Positions 54,305-62,826 of a DNA stretch of 64,000 nt are shown here, piece by piece (positions within the stretch are counted from its first letter, which is position 1; the number at the start of each line of letters is the position of its first letter). The stretch covers positions 1 to 64,000 of the forward strand of contig DJUX01000030.1 of NCBI GenBank assembly GCA_002440665.1, written 5' to 3'. The DNA is from Dechloromonas sp. UBA6271. GTDB taxonomy: Bacteria > Pseudomonadota > Gammaproteobacteria > Burkholderiales > Rhodocyclaceae. The position numbers and the translations under genes were made by a program. The notes under the pieces were generated by a model. The model made no database searches. It worked only from the letters and a program-made list of their open reading frames with translations, and was not told the DNA's origin.

Positions 54305-54886
54305 ATGAAAACAGCCGTAAAAGCTGCCGTCCTCGCCCTCAGTCTCGCCTTCGGCACCGCCTTCGCCGCCGATGCACCGGCGCCGGCAACCACCACGCCG
54401 GGCGCCGTCATCGCCGACACCACCCGTGTCGAAGCCGAAGTGATTGGCGTCGACAAGAAGTCGCGCACCGTTACCCTCAAGGGTCCGGAAGGCAATATCT
54501 TCGACGTCACCGTCGGCAAGGCGGTCAAGAACCTGCCGCAGATCAAGGTTGGCGACCGCGTCATCGCCGAATACGCCGAAGCGCTGGCGCTCAAGCTGAA
54601 GAAGGGCGGCGGCCTGCGCGAAACAGTCGAAAAGACCGACATGCAGACCGCCAAGCCGGGCCAGAAACCGGGCGCCGTCAAGACGCGCGAGGTCGATTTC
54701 GTCGCCGACGTGGTGGACGTCGACACCAAGGTTGGCACGGTGACCATCCTCGGCGCCAAGGGCCGCGTCGTCAAACTCAAGATCAAGGATCCGGCGGTGC
54801 TGGCCGAAATCAAGAAGGGCGACCAGGTCGAGGGCAGCTACGTTCAGGCGACCGGCATCATCGTCGTGCCGCCCAAGGCCAAGTAA
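54305..54886 (+). CDS. Periplasmic protein with internally duplicated beta domain
   Basis: 193 residues with a signal peptide ending near AFA (about residue 20). Two halves resemble each other: VEAEVIGVDKKSRTVTLKG...VGDRV (about 38-85) and FVADVVDVDTKVGTVTILG...KGDQV (about 125-175), each followed by a short beta end. This looks like a tandem OB-like repeat. Function unknown. Confidence 0.7.
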   Translation: MKTAVKAAVLALSLAFGTAFAADAPAPATTTPGAVIADTTRVEAEVIGVDKKSRTVTLKGPEGNIFDVTVGKAVKNLPQIKVGDRVIAEYAEALALKLKKGGGLRETVEKTDMQTAKPGQKPGAVKTREVDFVADVVDVDTKVGTVTILGAKGRVVKLKIKDPAVLAEIKKGDQVEGSYVQATGIIVVPPKAK

Positions 54887-54915
54887 GCCTCGTCTCCAGC
54901 GAGACGCCCACACCG

Positions 54916-54942
54916 GGGCCGCCGTTCAGGCGGCCCTTTTTG
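54916..54942 (+). terminator. Terminator shared by two convergent genes
   Basis: Stem GGGCCGCC/GGCGGCCC with a 5-base loop and TTTTTG. The loop contains the stop codon of the DUF3025 gene on the opposite strand. Confidence 0.85.
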
Positions 54943-55711
54943 TTGCCAGTCGCCCCCGCCGGAACTGCCAGGTGTCGTCGTAGTAGGCCGGATCGGTATT
55001 TTCCGGCGTCACGCCGGGAATGCCGAGCACCGGCAAGGGCTGGAAATCGCGCGGCCGGACATAGCGGCCGCTGGTCAATTCGGCCGCCAAACGGGCGTCG
55101 ACCACAGCAAGCTGTTGAGCGGCCGGCAGTTGCAGCCAGACGTCGTCGACTTCATGGAGAACCGCCTTGGCCGTCAGCCCACGGAAAGGCTTGAGCAAAG
55201 CCTCGTAGGTGGCGTGGCCGAAGACGACGAAACGCATGTGGCGCTCGACCTCGGCGCGGCGCTCGACGAACAGCGTCTTCCACTGAAAATCGCGCAGCAG
55301 GTCGAGCAATTCCGGCCGACTGGAGAGCACGACGATGCCGCATTCGTCGAAATGGGTCAGGGCGTCGCGCTCGCTGCCGCGCGCTTCGCCATCCGCCGTC
55401 ATGGCGCGCACGTGGCGGGCGCTGACCGCCACCTTGGTCCGCGGAAAGCTCAGCCAGACCAGCACGTTGAACCAGTCATGCCAGTTGTCGGGCCGCGTCT
55501 CAACCTCGCCGCTTTCCCAGATCCGGCACTCGTAGGCCAGTCCGTCGGGGCGCGGCGGCACGAAACGGATGCGCTGGCCGTTGCCGGCGATGATCGGATG
55601 CCGCTCGGCCAAAGCCGCCACCGCTGCCGCATCGGGGCTAGGCGGCAGCTGCTCAAGCCAGCGCCGCAACGGGAAGTAGAGCGGCGAAGCAAATGCTTCG
55701 TGTGCAGCCAC
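54926..55711 (-). CDS. DUF3025 domain protein
   Basis: 261 residues. The conserved segment is ECRIWESGEVETRPDNWHDWFNVLVWLSFPRTK (about 82-115), followed by LTHFDECGIVVLSSRPELLDLLR, the DUF3025 pattern. It is cytosolic, without signal or membrane segments. Biochemical role is unknown. It lies 21 bases downstream of pyrC on the same strand. Confidence 0.85.
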   Translation of the reverse strand: MAAHEAFASPLYFPLRRWLEQLPPSPDAAAVAALAERHPIIAGNGQRIRFVPPRPDGLAYECRIWESGEVETRPDNWHDWFNVLVWLSFPRTKVAVSARHVRAMTADGEARGSERDALTHFDECGIVVLSSRPELLDLLRDFQWKTLFVERRAEVERHMRFVVFGHATYEALLKPFRGLTAKAVLHEVDDVWLQLPAAQQLAVVDARLAAELTSGRYVRPRDFQPLPVLGIPGVTPENTDPAYYDDTWQFRRGRLATKRAA

Positions 55712-55732
55712 CAGCGGCTTATGTTCCAGTCT

Positions 55733-56764
55733 TCAGCGCACCTTCCAGGACAGCGTCTCGCCGGCGCGCAGCGGGACGATGGTGTCGCCGGTGATGTAAG
55801 GATAGTCGGCCGGCACCGTCCAGTTTTCCTTGACCAGCGTCACCGTGCCGCTGTTGCGCGGCAGGCCGTACCAGTCCGGGCCGTGGAAACTGGAGAAGGC
55901 TTCCAGCTTGTCGAGCGCGCCGGCCTGTTCGAAGGCCTCGGCGTACAGCTCGAGCGCCGCGTAGGCCGTGTAGCAACCGGCGCAGCCACAGGCGGCCTCC
56001 TTGGTCATCTTCGCGTGCGGCGCCGAGTCGGTGCCGAGGAAAAATTTCTGGTTGCCGGAAATCGCCGCGGCAACCAGCGCCTCGCGGTGCGTTTCCCTCT
56101 TCAGCACCGGCAGGCAGTACCAGTGCGGCCGCACGCCGCCCTGGAAGATGGCGTTGCGGTTGTAGAGCAGGTGATGGACGGTGATGGTGGCAGCTACGGT
56201 CGACGGCGAATTCTGCACGAATTCCGCGGCATCTTTTGTCGTGATGTGCTCCATGACCAGCTTGAGTTTCGGAAAGCGCTGGATCAGCGGCAGCAGCACG
56301 GTGTCGATGAAAACTTTCTCGCGGTCGAAGAGGTCGATCTGCGGATCGGTCACCTCGCCGTGCACCAGCAGCGGCAGGCCGACGCGTTCCATCTCGGCCA
56401 GCGTGTCATAAGCCTTGGCGATGTCGGTAAGGCCGGCGTCGGAATTGGTCGTCGCCCCCGCCGGATAAAGCTTCACCGCCTTGACGAAGCCGGAAGCGGC
56501 TGCCTTGGCCACCTCGGCCGGTGGCGTGTTGTCGGTCAGATAGAGCGTCATCAGCGGCTCGAAACTGGCGCCGGCCGGCAGCGCGGCGACAATGCGGTCA
56601 CGGTAGGCGGCAGCCTGGTCGACAGTGGTCACCGGCGGCTTCAGGTTGGGCATGACGATGGCGCGGGCAAACTGGGCAGCGGTATGGGCGAGGACAGAAA
56701 CCAGGGCTTCGCCGTCGCGCAGATGGAGATGCCAGTCGTCGGGGCGGGTGATGGTCAGTTGCAT
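55733..56764 (-). CDS. pyrC: Dihydroorotase (class II)
   Basis: 343 residues, matching E. coli-type PyrC. Zinc ligands in DDWHLHLRDGE (residues 10-20), carboxylated Lys in KLYPAGATTNSD (about residue 98), HGEVTD, EHITTKDAAEF and LGTDSAPH. It forms dihydroorotate in pyrimidine synthesis. Confidence 0.97.
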   Translation of the reverse strand: MQLTITRPDDWHLHLRDGEALVSVLAHTAAQFARAIVMPNLKPPVTTVDQAAAYRDRIVAALPAGASFEPLMTLYLTDNTPPAEVAKAAASGFVKAVKLYPAGATTNSDAGLTDIAKAYDTLAEMERVGLPLLVHGEVTDPQIDLFDREKVFIDTVLLPLIQRFPKLKLVMEHITTKDAAEFVQNSPSTVAATITVHHLLYNRNAIFQGGVRPHWYCLPVLKRETHREALVAAAISGNQKFFLGTDSAPHAKMTKEAACGCAGCYTAYAALELYAEAFEQAGALDKLEAFSSFHGPDWYGLPRNSGTVTLVKENWTVPADYPYITGDTIVPLRAGETLSWKVR

Positions 56765-56792
56765 GTCGATTCTCTGGATGATTTCGCGAATT

Positions 56793-57629
56793 TTAGCTTT
56801 TCAGCGCGAGGGCACGGTCATAAAGCGCATTTTTCGCCACGCCGGTAATCGCCGACGCCAGCTTCGCTGCCTGCTTGGTCGACAGACCCTCGTCCAGCAG
56901 CAGCTTGAGCACGCGCTCGCCTTCACCGTCGTCGGCGCCGGCCGGGGCGCCGGAAACCAGCAGCACGAATTCGCCGCGCTGGCGGTTGGGGTCTTCCTTC
57001 AGCCAGTCGAGTGCTGCGGTCAACGGCCCGGAATGGATGGATTCGAACAGCTTGGTCAGTTCGCGAGCGATAACCAGCGTACGTTCGCCGAACACGGTCG
57101 CCATGTCGGCGACCGTTTCGAGAACCCGATGCGGCGCTTCATAGAAGACCAGTGCGCAGGGCTGCTGGCGCAGTTCTTCCAATACCTGCCGGCGTTGGCC
57201 GCCCTTGCTCGGCAGGAAGCCGTAGAACAGGAAATGCTCGTCGAGCAGACCGGAGGCGGACAAGGCCGTCGTCGCCGCGCAGGCGCCGGGCAGTGGCACG
57301 ACCTTGCAACCGGCGGCCCGCACGGCGGCGACGACACGGGCACCGGGGTCGGAAATGCCGGGCGTGCCGGCATCGGAAATCAACGCTACTGCTTCGCCGG
57401 CCTGCAGTTTCTCGACGATACGGGCAGCGGCTTCGTGTTCGTTGTGCTGGTGGGCAGGCAGCGTTCTGGCTTGCGACCCGAGCTGCTTCAGCAGCGGGCC
57501 GCTGTGGCGGGTGTCCTCGGCGGCGACCCAGGGCACCGTACGCAGGATTTCCTCGGCCCGGCGGGTCAGGTCGGCCAGATTTCCGAGCGGCGTCGGGACG
57601 ACATACAATGCAGCGGATTCTTCCGTCAT
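56793..57629 (-). CDS. rsmI: 16S rRNA (cytidine(1402)-2'-O)-methyltransferase
   Basis: 278 residues from the ATG at 57627-57629. Tetrapyrrole-methylase fold: YVVPTPLGNLADLTRRAEEIL, AAEDTRHSGPLL, GTPGISDPG and LPGACAATTALSASGL. It modifies the same 16S position as RsmH of the dcw cluster. It diverges from yraN with nine bases between starts. Motif copy at 57015 is read Leu-Thr-Ala-Ala. Confidence 0.96.
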   Translation of the reverse strand: MTEESAALYVVPTPLGNLADLTRRAEEILRTVPWVAAEDTRHSGPLLKQLGSQARTLPAHQHNEHEAAARIVEKLQAGEAVALISDAGTPGISDPGARVVAAVRAAGCKVVPLPGACAATTALSASGLLDEHFLFYGFLPSKGGQRRQVLEELRQQPCALVFYEAPHRVLETVADMATVFGERTLVIARELTKLFESIHSGPLTAALDWLKEDPNRQRGEFVLLVSGAPAGADDGEGERVLKLLLDEGLSTKQAAKLASAITGVAKNALYDRALALKS

Positions 57630-57638
57630 TTTTCGGGC

Positions 57639-58001
57639 ATGCAGGCAAAAACCAACGATACCACCACGACACGCGGCCGCGAAGCCGAGGCGCGGGCGGC
57701 GCATTATCTGGAACGTTGCGGTCAACGCGTCGTGGAGCGCAATTTTCGGGTGCGCGGCGGCGAGATCGACCTCATCTGCCGCGACGGCAGGACGCTGGTT
57801 TTCGTCGAAGTTCGCCAGCGCAGCCGCAGCGATTTCGGTGGCGCCGCGGCCAGCATCACGGCAAGCAAGCGCCGCCGCATCGTCCTCGCCGCGCAGCATT
57901 ACCTGCTGGGCAAGGCGGATTGCGACTGCCGCTTCGACTGCGTGCTGATCGATGGCGAGCGACTCGAATGGATCAGGAATGCGTTTGCTGCTGACGATTA
58001 G
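57639..58001 (+). CDS. yraN: UPF0102 (YraN) nuclease-fold protein
   Basis: 120 residues from the ATG at 57639. Core GREAEARAAHYLERCGQRVVERNFR, GGEIDLICRDGRTLVFVEVRQR is the PD-(D/E)XK-like endonuclease fold of UPF0102. Biological role unresolved. The motif copy at 57717 is read Cys-Gly-Gln, a third register. It overlaps the HIRAN gene by 23 bases. Confidence 0.92.
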   Translation: MQAKTNDTTTTRGREAEARAAHYLERCGQRVVERNFRVRGGEIDLICRDGRTLVFVEVRQRSRSDFGGAAASITASKRRRIVLAAQHYLLGKADCDCRFDCVLIDGERLEWIRNAFAADD

Positions 58002-58344
58002 CCTGGCACTGTGGCTGGCGGCCGCCCAGGCCGAAAGCGTTCGCCTGCTGGTGCAGAGCTCGCCGCTGGCCGGCAGCCAGTACTATGCCGTCGGCGAATT
58101 CTGGCGGGAAATGCGGATCGGCGATCCGCTGACCCTGATCCGCGAACCGAACAACCGCCACGACCGCAATGCCATCCGTGTCGAATGGCGCGGCCACAAG
58201 CTCGGCTACGTGCCGCGCGCCGAAAACCGCGCGGTCGCCGCCGCGCTGGATGGCGGCGACAAGCTGGTCGCCCGCATCTCCCGTCTCACCGAGCACACCA
58301 ACCCGTGGCGGCGGGTCGAGTTCGAGGTCTTCGCCGAGCTGTGA
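57979..58344 (+). CDS. Secreted HIRAN-domain protein
   Basis: 121 residues. A signal peptide (MRLLLTISLALWLAAAQA) ends near residue 18, followed by one HIRAN domain: EPNNRHDRNAIRVEWRGHKLGYVPRAENRAVAA. HIRAN normally binds DNA ends in nuclear or cytosolic repair proteins, so an exported copy is odd. It is inserted in the rsmI-yraN-gmhA-dolP order known from other Proteobacteria. Confidence 0.85.
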   Translation: MRLLLTISLALWLAAAQAESVRLLVQSSPLAGSQYYAVGEFWREMRIGDPLTLIREPNNRHDRNAIRVEWRGHKLGYVPRAENRAVAAALDGGDKLVARISRLTEHTNPWRRVEFEVFAEL

Positions 58345-58385
58345 TGTAGAATGCCCCGATTACTGGCCCCCAACTGCTGAAAAAC

Positions 58386-58976
58386 ATGGATCTGATTGCC
58401 CGCGTCGCCAAGCATTTCGAAGACAGCGCGAATACCAAGCTGAACGCCGTCGAACTGATGGCCGCCCCGATCGCCGCCGCCATCGAGACGATGACCCAAT
58501 GCCTGATCGACGGCGGCAAGATTCTCGCCTGCGGCAACGGCGGCTCGGCCGGCGACGCGCAGCACTTCGCCGCCGAACTGATCGGCCGTTTCGAGGCCGA
58601 GCGCCAGGAACTGGCGGCCATCGCGCTGACCACCGACAGCTCGATCCTGACCGCCGTCGGCAACGACTACGGCTTCAATTACGTCTTTTCCCGCCAGGTC
58701 CGCGGCCTCGGCCACGCCGGCGACGTCCTGCTGGCGATTTCCACCTCCGGCAATTCCGGCAATGTCATCGAGGCGATCAAGGCCGCCCACGAGCACGACA
58801 TGCGCGTCATCGCGCTGACCGGCAAGGGCGGCGGCCTGATCGGCGAAATGCTGAAGGACGACGATATTCACCTCTGCGTGCCGGCCGACCGCACGGCGCG
58901 CATCCAGGAAACTCACCTGCTCGTCATCCATTGCCTGTGCGATGGCATCGACGCGCTGCTGCTGGGAGTCGAATGA
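58386..58976 (+). CDS. gmhA: Phosphoheptose isomerase (SIS domain; DiaA relative)
   Basis: 196 residues. SIS core ACGNGGSAGDAQHFAAELIGRFE, ISTSGNSGNVIEA and RTARIQETHLLVIHCLCDGID. The catalytic Glu of GmhA (in HFAAEL) and the His (in QETH) are both kept, whereas DiaA lacks that Glu, so activity on sedoheptulose 7-phosphate for LPS heptose is likely. The position beside yraN and dolP is that of diaA in E. coli, so a replication role cannot be excluded. Confidence 0.85.
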   Translation: MDLIARVAKHFEDSANTKLNAVELMAAPIAAAIETMTQCLIDGGKILACGNGGSAGDAQHFAAELIGRFEAERQELAAIALTTDSSILTAVGNDYGFNYVFSRQVRGLGHAGDVLLAISTSGNSGNVIEAIKAAHEHDMRVIALTGKGGGLIGEMLKDDDIHLCVPADRTARIQETHLLVIHCLCDGIDALLLGVE

Positions 58977-59638
58977 TGCAGAAATTCAAGCTTGCCCTCG
59001 CCGCTGCTGCCCTGATCAGCACCCTGCCGCTGCTGCAGGGCTGCGTTCCTGCCGTCGTCGGCGCCGGCGCGGCAGCCGGCGTGATGACCGCCCACGACCG
59101 CCGCACGACCGGCACCCAGGCCGACGACGAAGGCCTGGAATGGAAGGCGGCGCAACAGATTCCCGAGAATTACAAGAACGATGCCCACGTCAACTTCACC
59201 GCCTTCAACCGCCGCCTGCTGATTACCGGCGAAGTGCCGAGCGAGGAAGCGCGGAACGTCATCGGCGAGCGGGTCGGCAAGCTCGAAGGCGTCAAGGAAG
59301 TCTTCAACGAAACCGTCGTCGGCGCGGCCTCGTCGCTGTCGTCGCGGACCAACGACAGTTACGTGACATCCAAGGTCAAGGCCCGCCTGGTTGACGAAAA
59401 GACCATCTCGGCCAACCACGTCAAGGTCGTCACCGAGGCCGGCGTCGTCTACCTGATGGGCATCGTCACCGAGCGCGAGGGCAAGGTCGCCGTCGCCGTC
59501 ACCCGCACCACCGCCGGCGTGCGCAAGGTGGTCAACCTGACCGAAGTGATCAGCGACGCCGAAGCCAAACGCCTGCAGACGCTGCCCAGCGCCGGCACTG
59601 CACCGCCTTCGCAGCCGGCGCCGGTCGAGAATCGCTGA
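58973..59638 (+). CDS. dolP: Dual BON-domain outer-membrane lipoprotein
   Basis: 221 residues; the ATG overlaps the gmhA stop (ATGA) and a second ATG follows. Lipobox LQGC (Cys about residue 24), then two BON domains (about 68-135 and 143-205) with DAHVNFTAFNRRLLITGEVPSEEARN and NHVKVVTEAGVVYLMGIVTEREG. The E. coli homologue (DolP, YraP) binds anionic phospholipid at the division site and supports outer-membrane integrity. Confidence 0.93.
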   Translation: MMQKFKLALAAAALISTLPLLQGCVPAVVGAGAAAGVMTAHDRRTTGTQADDEGLEWKAAQQIPENYKNDAHVNFTAFNRRLLITGEVPSEEARNVIGERVGKLEGVKEVFNETVVGAASSLSSRTNDSYVTSKVKARLVDEKTISANHVKVVTEAGVVYLMGIVTEREGKVAVAVTRTTAGVRKVVNLTEVISDAEAKRLQTLPSAGTAPPSQPAPVENR

Positions 59639-59671
59639 CGGACAACACCAACCAGCAAGGGGGAGAAGGTC

Positions 59672-60055
59672 ATGAACCTGGAAAAGGTCATCTTCGGTTT
59701 TTTCATCGTCCTTGCCGCCACGCTCAACTTCGGCTTCTTCATCGGCGACATCGAGCGCCCGGAACTGCACCACGTCTATGAACTGGCAGCCGCGCTGATC
59801 GTCAGCCTGATCGCCACCGTGCTCAAGTTCGGCGACCGCACGCAGATCGGCGCCATACACCTGTCCACCAGCCTGGTCGCCGACCTGCAGCTGATCGCCG
59901 CTGCCATCACCTGGGCGGTGGCAGTCCACGTCACCGGCGTCGGCATGACGCCGGAAGTCACCTCCAGCGTCGTCTCGCTGTCTGGCGGCGCGCTCTTCGC
60001 CAACATCGTCTCGGTCATCATCCTGATCGTCGAAACCGTCATGCTGCGTCGTTAG
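59672..60055 (+). CDS. Small integral membrane protein (DUF6394-like)
   Basis: 127 residues with about four helices (5-25, 36-54, 70-92, 100-123). It sits 16 bases before the K+ channel gene on the same strand, preceded by GGGGGAGAAGG. Function unknown; co-transcription with the channel suggests an accessory subunit (inference). Confidence 0.7.
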   Translation: MNLEKVIFGFFIVLAATLNFGFFIGDIERPELHHVYELAAALIVSLIATVLKFGDRTQIGAIHLSTSLVADLQLIAAAITWAVAVHVTGVGMTPEVTSSVVSLSGGALFANIVSVIILIVETVMLRR

Positions 60056-60071
60056 ACCCGGAGAGCCGGCG

Positions 60072-61793
60072 ATGGTCAACAGCGCCTTCTTCCTCGTCCT
60101 GCGGCGCATGCGGGGGCCGATCATCGTGCTGATCGTCATCTATGGCATTTCGGTGATCGGCCTGACGCTGGTTCCCGGCGTCGACGCCGAAGGCCGGCCG
60201 GCGCCACCGCTCAGCATCTTCCACGCCTTCTATTTCATCAGCTACACGGCGACGACCATCGGCTTCGGCGAGATCCCGACCGCCTTTTCCGACGCGCAGC
60301 GACTGTGGGTGACGTTCTGCATCTACCTGACCGTCGTCGGCTGGTCGTACTCGGTGCTGACGCTGATTGCCCTGCTCCAGGACAAGGGCTTCCAGAACAC
60401 GCTGACGGTCAACCGCTTCCGCCGTCGCATCCGCCGCCTCAAGGAACCTTTCTACCTGATCTGCGGCTGCGGCGAAACCGGCAATCTGATCTGTCGCACC
60501 CTCGACCGCCTCGGGCATGCCTTCGTCGTGCTGGAAAAGGACGAACTGCGGGTGCAGGAAATCGACCTGCAGGACTTCAAGACCGATACCCCGGCCCTCG
60601 CCGCCGACGCGCGCCAGCCGAACATCCTGAAGCTGGCCGGGCTCCAGCACGCGAAATGCCGCGCCGTGCTGGCGGTGACCAATGACGAGGAAGCCAACCT
60701 GGCGATCGCCATCGCCGTGCGCCTGCTCAATCCCGGCATCCCCGTCATCGCGCGCGCCCGAACGCCCTCGGTGGCTGCCAACATGGCCTCGTTCGGCACC
60801 GACCACATCATCAATCCCTTCGCCCGTTTCGCCGAATACCTGGGACTCGCCGTCGCATCCCCCGAACGCTTCCGCCTCATCGAGATGCTGACCGGCCTGC
60901 CCGAAACGCCGCTGCCGGAACCGCACCGGCCGCCGGCCGGGCGCTGGATCCTGTGCGGCTATGGCCGCTTCGGACACCTACTCGCCACCCATCTGCAACC
61001 TGCCGGGATAGACCTGACCATCATCGACCCCGGCTGCGCCGACTGCGCATCGCCACCGACCATCCGCGGCCACGGCACCGAGGCCGTGACGCTGCGGCAA
61101 GCTGGGATTGACAGTGCTGCAGGCATCATCGCCGGCAGCGACGACGATGTGAACAACCTGTCCATCGCGGTGACTGCCAGCGAACTCAAGCCGTCGCTGT
61201 TCGTCGTCACCCGCCAGAACCACAGCGTCAACAACCCGCTGTTCGCGGCTTACAACGCCGACTTCACGATGATTCCCGGCCGCATCGTCGCGCAGGAGTG
61301 CATCGCCATCCTGACGACGCCCCTGCTGGCGGCCTTCCTCGACCTGCTGCGCGAGCGCGACGAAACCTGGAGCGGTGCCCTGGTCGTCCGCCTGCAGGCC
61401 CTGTGCGACGGGCGCACACCGGCGCTGTGGGCGATCAAGCTCAATATCGCCGAGGCCCAGGGAGCGTATCGCGCCCTGATGCAGGGCCGGCGCATCGCCC
61501 TCGGCGACATCCTGCGCGACGGCACCGACCGCAGCCAGGCGCTGCCGGCAGCCACCCTGCTGATCCGGCGCGACAAGGAACTGATCCTGCTGCCGCCGGA
61601 CGAATTCCTGCTGGCGGCCGGCGACGAACTGCTGCTGGCCAGTTCACTGTCTGCCCGGCGCAACCTCGAACTGACCCTGCACAACCCGAACGAACTCGAC
61701 TACGTGCTGACCGGCAGCGAGGTTTCCGGCAGCTGGCTGTGGGAACGCTTCATGCGTTCCGGTCGGCCGGGCGCACCCGCCGGCGAGCCCTGA
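60072..61793 (+). CDS. Potassium channel with two RCK/TrkA-N domains
   Basis: 573 residues. Two helices flank a pore loop: TM1 about 14-35, filter TATTIGFGE near 60-68, TM2 about 78-100. The cytosolic part has RCK1 beginning YLICGCGETGNLICRTL (about 128), RCK2 beginning WILCGYGRFGHLLATHL (about 293) and TrkA-C segments near 420 and 510-545. The TIGFGE filter marks K+ selectivity. Probably a ligand-gated K+ channel of the Kch/MthK type. Confidence 0.93.
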   Translation: MVNSAFFLVLRRMRGPIIVLIVIYGISVIGLTLVPGVDAEGRPAPPLSIFHAFYFISYTATTIGFGEIPTAFSDAQRLWVTFCIYLTVVGWSYSVLTLIALLQDKGFQNTLTVNRFRRRIRRLKEPFYLICGCGETGNLICRTLDRLGHAFVVLEKDELRVQEIDLQDFKTDTPALAADARQPNILKLAGLQHAKCRAVLAVTNDEEANLAIAIAVRLLNPGIPVIARARTPSVAANMASFGTDHIINPFARFAEYLGLAVASPERFRLIEMLTGLPETPLPEPHRPPAGRWILCGYGRFGHLLATHLQPAGIDLTIIDPGCADCASPPTIRGHGTEAVTLRQAGIDSAAGIIAGSDDDVNNLSIAVTASELKPSLFVVTRQNHSVNNPLFAAYNADFTMIPGRIVAQECIAILTTPLLAAFLDLLRERDETWSGALVVRLQALCDGRTPALWAIKLNIAEAQGAYRALMQGRRIALGDILRDGTDRSQALPAATLLIRRDKELILLPPDEFLLAAGDELLLASSLSARRNLELTLHNPNELDYVLTGSEVSGSWLWERFMRSGRPGAPAGEP

Positions 61794-61829
61794 AACTGCT
61801 TCACGCCCCACCCACGCAAGGAGAAAAAC

Positions 61830-62378
61830 ATGTCCTCACTCAAGTTTCTCGGCATTTCCGGCAGCCTGCGCCGCGCCTCGACCAACAGCGGCCTGCTGCG
61901 CGCCGCCGCCGCCCGCCTGCCGGCCGGTGTGACGATGGAAGTCGCCGACCTCTCCGACATCCCCTTCTACAACGCCGACATCCCCCAGAAACCGGCGTCC
62001 GTCGTCCGCGTGCTGGCCCAGATGGCGGCGGCCGACGCGCTCGTCCTGGCCTGCCCGGAATACAACTATTCGCTGGCGCCAGCGCTCAAGAACATTCTCG
62101 ACTGGGCCTCGCGCGAGCCGGACAATGCGCTGATTTCGGGCAAGACGGCGTCGATCATGGGCGCCGGCGGCGGCATGGGCACCTCGCGCTCGCAGTATCA
62201 CCTGCGCCAGGTCTGCGTCTTCCTCAACCTGCACCTGCTCAACAAGCCGGAAGTCTTCTCGAATGCCTTCGCCGGCGGCTTCGACGCCGAGGGCAACCTG
62301 ACCGATGCCAAGATCGCGACGCTGGTCGGCGAACAGATGTACGCACTGGCCCACTGGACACGGCGGATCAAGGGCTGA
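61830..62378 (+). CDS. NADPH-dependent FMN reductase family protein
   Basis: 182 residues preceded by AAGGAG. FMN motif GISGSLRRASTNSGLLRAA at 7-26 and CPEYNYSLAPALKNILDWASR at about 70-90 identify the ArsH/ChrR/FMN-reductase fold. Possible roles are quinone or chromate reduction; the substrate is not decidable. It follows the channel gene after 36 bases. Confidence 0.9.
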   Translation: MSSLKFLGISGSLRRASTNSGLLRAAAARLPAGVTMEVADLSDIPFYNADIPQKPASVVRVLAQMAAADALVLACPEYNYSLAPALKNILDWASREPDNALISGKTASIMGAGGGMGTSRSQYHLRQVCVFLNLHLLNKPEVFSNAFAGGFDAEGNLTDAKIATLVGEQMYALAHWTRRIKG

Positions 62379-62402
62379 CACCCGCCGGCGCGGCGGCGCC
62401 AC

Positions 62403-62825
62403 TCAGGCCGCCAGCGCCCGCTTGAGGCCGCGCATCAGCGTGCCGAGCGCCGGCAGCTTCATGTACAGCTCTTCGGCCGTGTCCCAGTAGTCACGGTGAT
62501 AGATGACCTTGCCGGATGCATCGAACTTGAGATGCGACACGCCGCGCATGACCTGCGCCTCGCCGCGGCCCCACAGGCGCACCCGGAAATAGAACTCCCA
62601 TACCAGCATGGCGCCGCCGGCGTCGACGACCCTTTCGGTGACGACGAAGCGCGGCTCGGCGACCTGGCGGAACATGTGGGTGAAGATGCGCTGGATGGCG
62701 GCAACGCCGCGGACCTCGTTGAACGGATCCTTGAACCAGGCGTCGTCGGCGTAGAAGTCGGGAAAGCGGGCGACGCTCTCGATGCTGAGGTCGTGGTAGA
62801 AGCGGATCAGGGCGTCGAGATTCAT
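62403..62825 (-). CDS. SnoaL/NTF2-like protein
   Basis: 140 residues. Cone fold pattern: DALIRFYHDLS, DAWFKDPFNEVRG, WEFYFRVRLWG and SHLKFDASGKVIYHRDYWD, as in SnoaL-like and ketosteroid-isomerase-like proteins. Whether it is catalytic is unknown. Its ATG follows the SDR stop by one base; it is the third gene of an operon with the SDR and DUF3833 genes. Confidence 0.85.
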   Translation of the reverse strand: MNLDALIRFYHDLSIESVARFPDFYADDAWFKDPFNEVRGVAAIQRIFTHMFRQVAEPRFVVTERVVDAGGAMLVWEFYFRVRLWGRGEAQVMRGVSHLKFDASGKVIYHRDYWDTAEELYMKLPALGTLMRGLKRALAA

Positions 62826-62826
62826 T

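Noticed and set aside
58386..58976. Calling the SIS-domain gene diaA from its position alone
   Set aside because: The catalytic Glu kept in GmhA is present and is missing in DiaA, so the isomerase name is preferred.
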